Shown: in pieces, positions 62,725-64,000 of the stretch | Layout of the letters: each line of letters opens with the position of its first letter | Position numbering within the stretch: position 1 is the first letter of the stretch | Origin: Minicystis rosea | GTDB taxonomy: Bacteria > Myxococcota_A > Polyangia > Polyangiales > Polyangiaceae | Reading direction: 5' to 3' | Length of the DNA: 64,000 nucleotides | Assembly: GCA_001931535.1 (NCBI GenBank) | Contig: CP016211.1 | Span: forward strand, 15,081,501 to 15,145,500 | The notes under the pieces: generated by a model | Told to the model about the DNA's origin: nothing | Databases searched by the model: none | Seen by the model: only the letters and a program-made list of their open reading frames with translations | Translations under genes and position numbers: made by a program

Positions 62725-64000
62725 GTGTGCGTCGCCTTTCCGGACTGCTTGGATCCGCGGGTGATCTTGATGAGCGGGGCCTCGATTAGGACGCCACCCG
62801 GCGAGGACGAGAGCCGCGAGGCGCCCACCTGGAACGTCACGTGTGCGCCGGAGAGCGTGAGCGTCCCGCCGACCTTGAGCGTGAAGGGACCGCCGGCCTT
62901 GAGGGCGTGCGTGCCCGCCGTCGAGCTCGTGAGCGGGCCCGCGATGGTGGTGTTGAGCACGCCCTTCACCGCGCGCTCGAGGGGCCCGTTGCTCCGGATC
63001 TGGAGGCAACCCACCGTCTCGCTCGACGCGCCGGCCGTGTTGAAGGTTGCCTTCGCGGTGGAGGTCGTGTGACTCCCGCCGACAAGGAGCGTCGAGGCAC
63101 CGGCCGTGATCCACGAGATTGGGCCGGGCGTCGTGACCGCGTAGAGGGCGCCGATGCTCTCGAGCATTGCGCCCCGCACCGTGGTGTTCCGGTGCCCAGG
63201 ACCGGGCCCTGCTGGGCCGCCAGCCCCGCCTCCCGCGCCGCTGGCCCCTCCGCCGCCCTCCTGCGCACCTGGCGCCTCCTTCGGCTCCTCCCAGGGCGCG
63301 GGGACGCCGGCGCCCTGCACGGCGGCGAGGACGGCATCGCCGCCGGGAACCATGCCCACCGCCATGCCCAGCAACCCCGTGCCCGCTGCGGCCGCAGCGC
63401 CCTTGGCTCCGCCCTGCTTCCCCCCCTCCCACGCGCCCTGGGCGAGCCCCGCTGCGCCCGCAAAGATGCCGCCCGCGGTCCCCAGCGCGCTCGCACCCGC
63501 GAGGGCCGCGGAGGTTGCGAGGTTGGCCGCGCCTGACGCGGGGTTGCCAACCTGCTCGAGGAGCGCGCCGCCGATGACGACGGCCTCGCTCCCCACCGAC
63601 ACGGAGAGGTCGCCTTTGACGTAGACCTTCTGCAGGCCGCCTACGGACGCCGACTGCGTATCGGCCGACACGAGATAGTCCTGTCCCACGGACACATGCT
63701 CGTCGGCACCGACGGAGCGCGTTTGGTCGCCCTGCACGCCGTGCTGCTCGTTCTTTGCGGTCTGCGCGACCATGTCCGCGCTCACGCGCAGCGACCTGTC
63801 GTTTCCGGCGCTGATGGCGAAGTGCTGCCGCCCGGCCCCGTCATCGAACGTGATGCTGTTTTGCTTCCTGCCGCCGGGCGAGCTCGAGCTTGCGAGGCTC
63901 GTCATCGTCTTGTTCGCCGGGAGGCTGTGCGGAGGGGGCTGCTTCGCGTTGTAGCTGCGCCCGAGGATGAACGGCCTGTCCGGATCGCCGTCCTCGAAGG
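62721..64000 (-). CDS. tssI: VgrG-type spike protein of a type VI secretion system (5' end beyond the window)
   Basis: The C-terminal 425 residues or so of a VgrG (TssI) protein; the gene runs off the window end. The visible start FEDGDPDRPFILGRSYN matches the gp5-type OB/needle junction of VgrG. A triangular beta-helix follows with repeated short turns (DQTRSVGADEHVSVGQDY, KVYVKGDLSVSVGSEAVVIGG). A long Ala/Gly-rich, partly hydrophobic insert (residues ~160-260 of this part) and further needle strands (AGTHALKAGGPFTLKVGG) end the protein. The Ala/Gly insert is unusual and may hold an effector or adaptor site. It heads the operon of the three genes downstream. Confidence 0.85.
   Translation of the reverse strand, partial: FEDGDPDRPFILGRSYNAKQPPPHSLPANKTMTSLASSSSPGGRKQNSITFDDGAGRQHFAISAGNDRSLRVSADMVAQTAKNEQHGVQGDQTRSVGADEHVSVGQDYLVSADTQSASVGGLQKVYVKGDLSVSVGSEAVVIGGALLEQVGNPASGAANLATSAALAGASALGTAGGIFAGAAGLAQGAWEGGKQGGAKGAAAAAGTGLLGMAVGMVPGGDAVLAAVQGAGVPAPWEEPKEAPGAQEGGGGASGAGGGAGGPAGPGPGHRNTTVRGAMLESIGALYAVTTPGPISWITAGASTLLVGGSHTTSTAKATFNTAGASSETVGCLQIRSNGPLERAVKGVLNTTIAGPLTSSTAGTHALKAGGPFTLKVGGTLTLSGAHVTFQVGASRLSSSPGGVLIEAPLIKITRGSKQSGKATHT

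Overview
This is a very GC-rich (about 70%) bacterial chromosome window with low gene density and wide non-coding gaps. Several lipoproteins carry Gly/Ser-rich tethers after the lipobox, there are sigma-54 activators and LysR/AraC/MarR regulators, and the last genes are type VI secretion genes. This combination suggests a myxobacterium, most likely of the Polyangia (Sorangium/Polyangium relatives). No rRNA, tRNA, CRISPR array or transposase gene was found. Assignments rest on motif recognition; no database was searched.

Layout. (1) 1-8.0 kb: a small exported protein; a GMC oxidoreductase fused to an alpha/beta hydrolase, coupled to an SRPBCC protein; and, on the other strand, a lipoprotein protein-arginine deiminase coupled to a HEAT-like exported protein. 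(2) 8-13.3 kb: a polysaccharide deacetylase/allantoinase-like gene divergent from a LysR regulator, an exported protein with a broken frame, a methyltransferase and a D-lactate/glycolate dehydrogenase-type flavoprotein. (3) 13.3-20.8 kb: a trypsin/S1-P1-nuclease fusion (broken frame) and an overlapping pair made of a glycine-rich collagen-like protein and a membrane coiled-coil protein. (4) 20.9-24.7 kb: a 50-bp-period repeat, two membrane proteins, a NarL-type two-component system and a MITE-like element. (5) 24.7-37.1 kb: a carbohydrate/central-metabolism block (GH15, debranching enzyme, SDR, ThDP enzyme, enolase-superfamily enzyme, FAD/Fe-S oxidoreductase) next to an Anabaena sensory rhodopsin transducer homologue, with no rhodopsin gene in view. 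(6) 37.2-43.9 kb: CoA transferase, DUF4267-like membrane protein with an AraC regulator, SerA, and a lipoprotein monoacylglycerol-lipase-like hydrolase. (7) 44.0-48.3 kb: an RNA/ribosome repair locus: a CARF-sigma54 activator (RtcR type) divergent from rtcB2-prfH and a third uncharacterised gene, with a good sigma-54 promoter and activator half-sites in between. (8) 48.4-56.5 kb: a heme-motif beta-propeller lipoprotein, an SDR, and a MarR-controlled acyl-CoA operon (BKACE, enoyl-CoA hydratase, carboxyltransferase). (9) 57.2-64 kb: a lone PLD-like protein of lower GC, then a type VI secretion operon running off the window end (VgrG, ketosynthase-like protein without its cysteine, HEAT/TIGR02270-like protein, repeat protein).

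Four genes have broken reading frames. Three of the breaks fall in runs of five G or C, and in each one extra base restores the frame. This looks more like homopolymer under-calling in the assembly than like independent pseudogenes.

The most interesting locus is the CARF/sigma-54-controlled rtcB2-prfH unit with its added third gene. A GTTTGAGGTCAAACGA palindrome sits at the prfH/third-gene junction, and a second copy lies 2.6 kb away in non-coding DNA.
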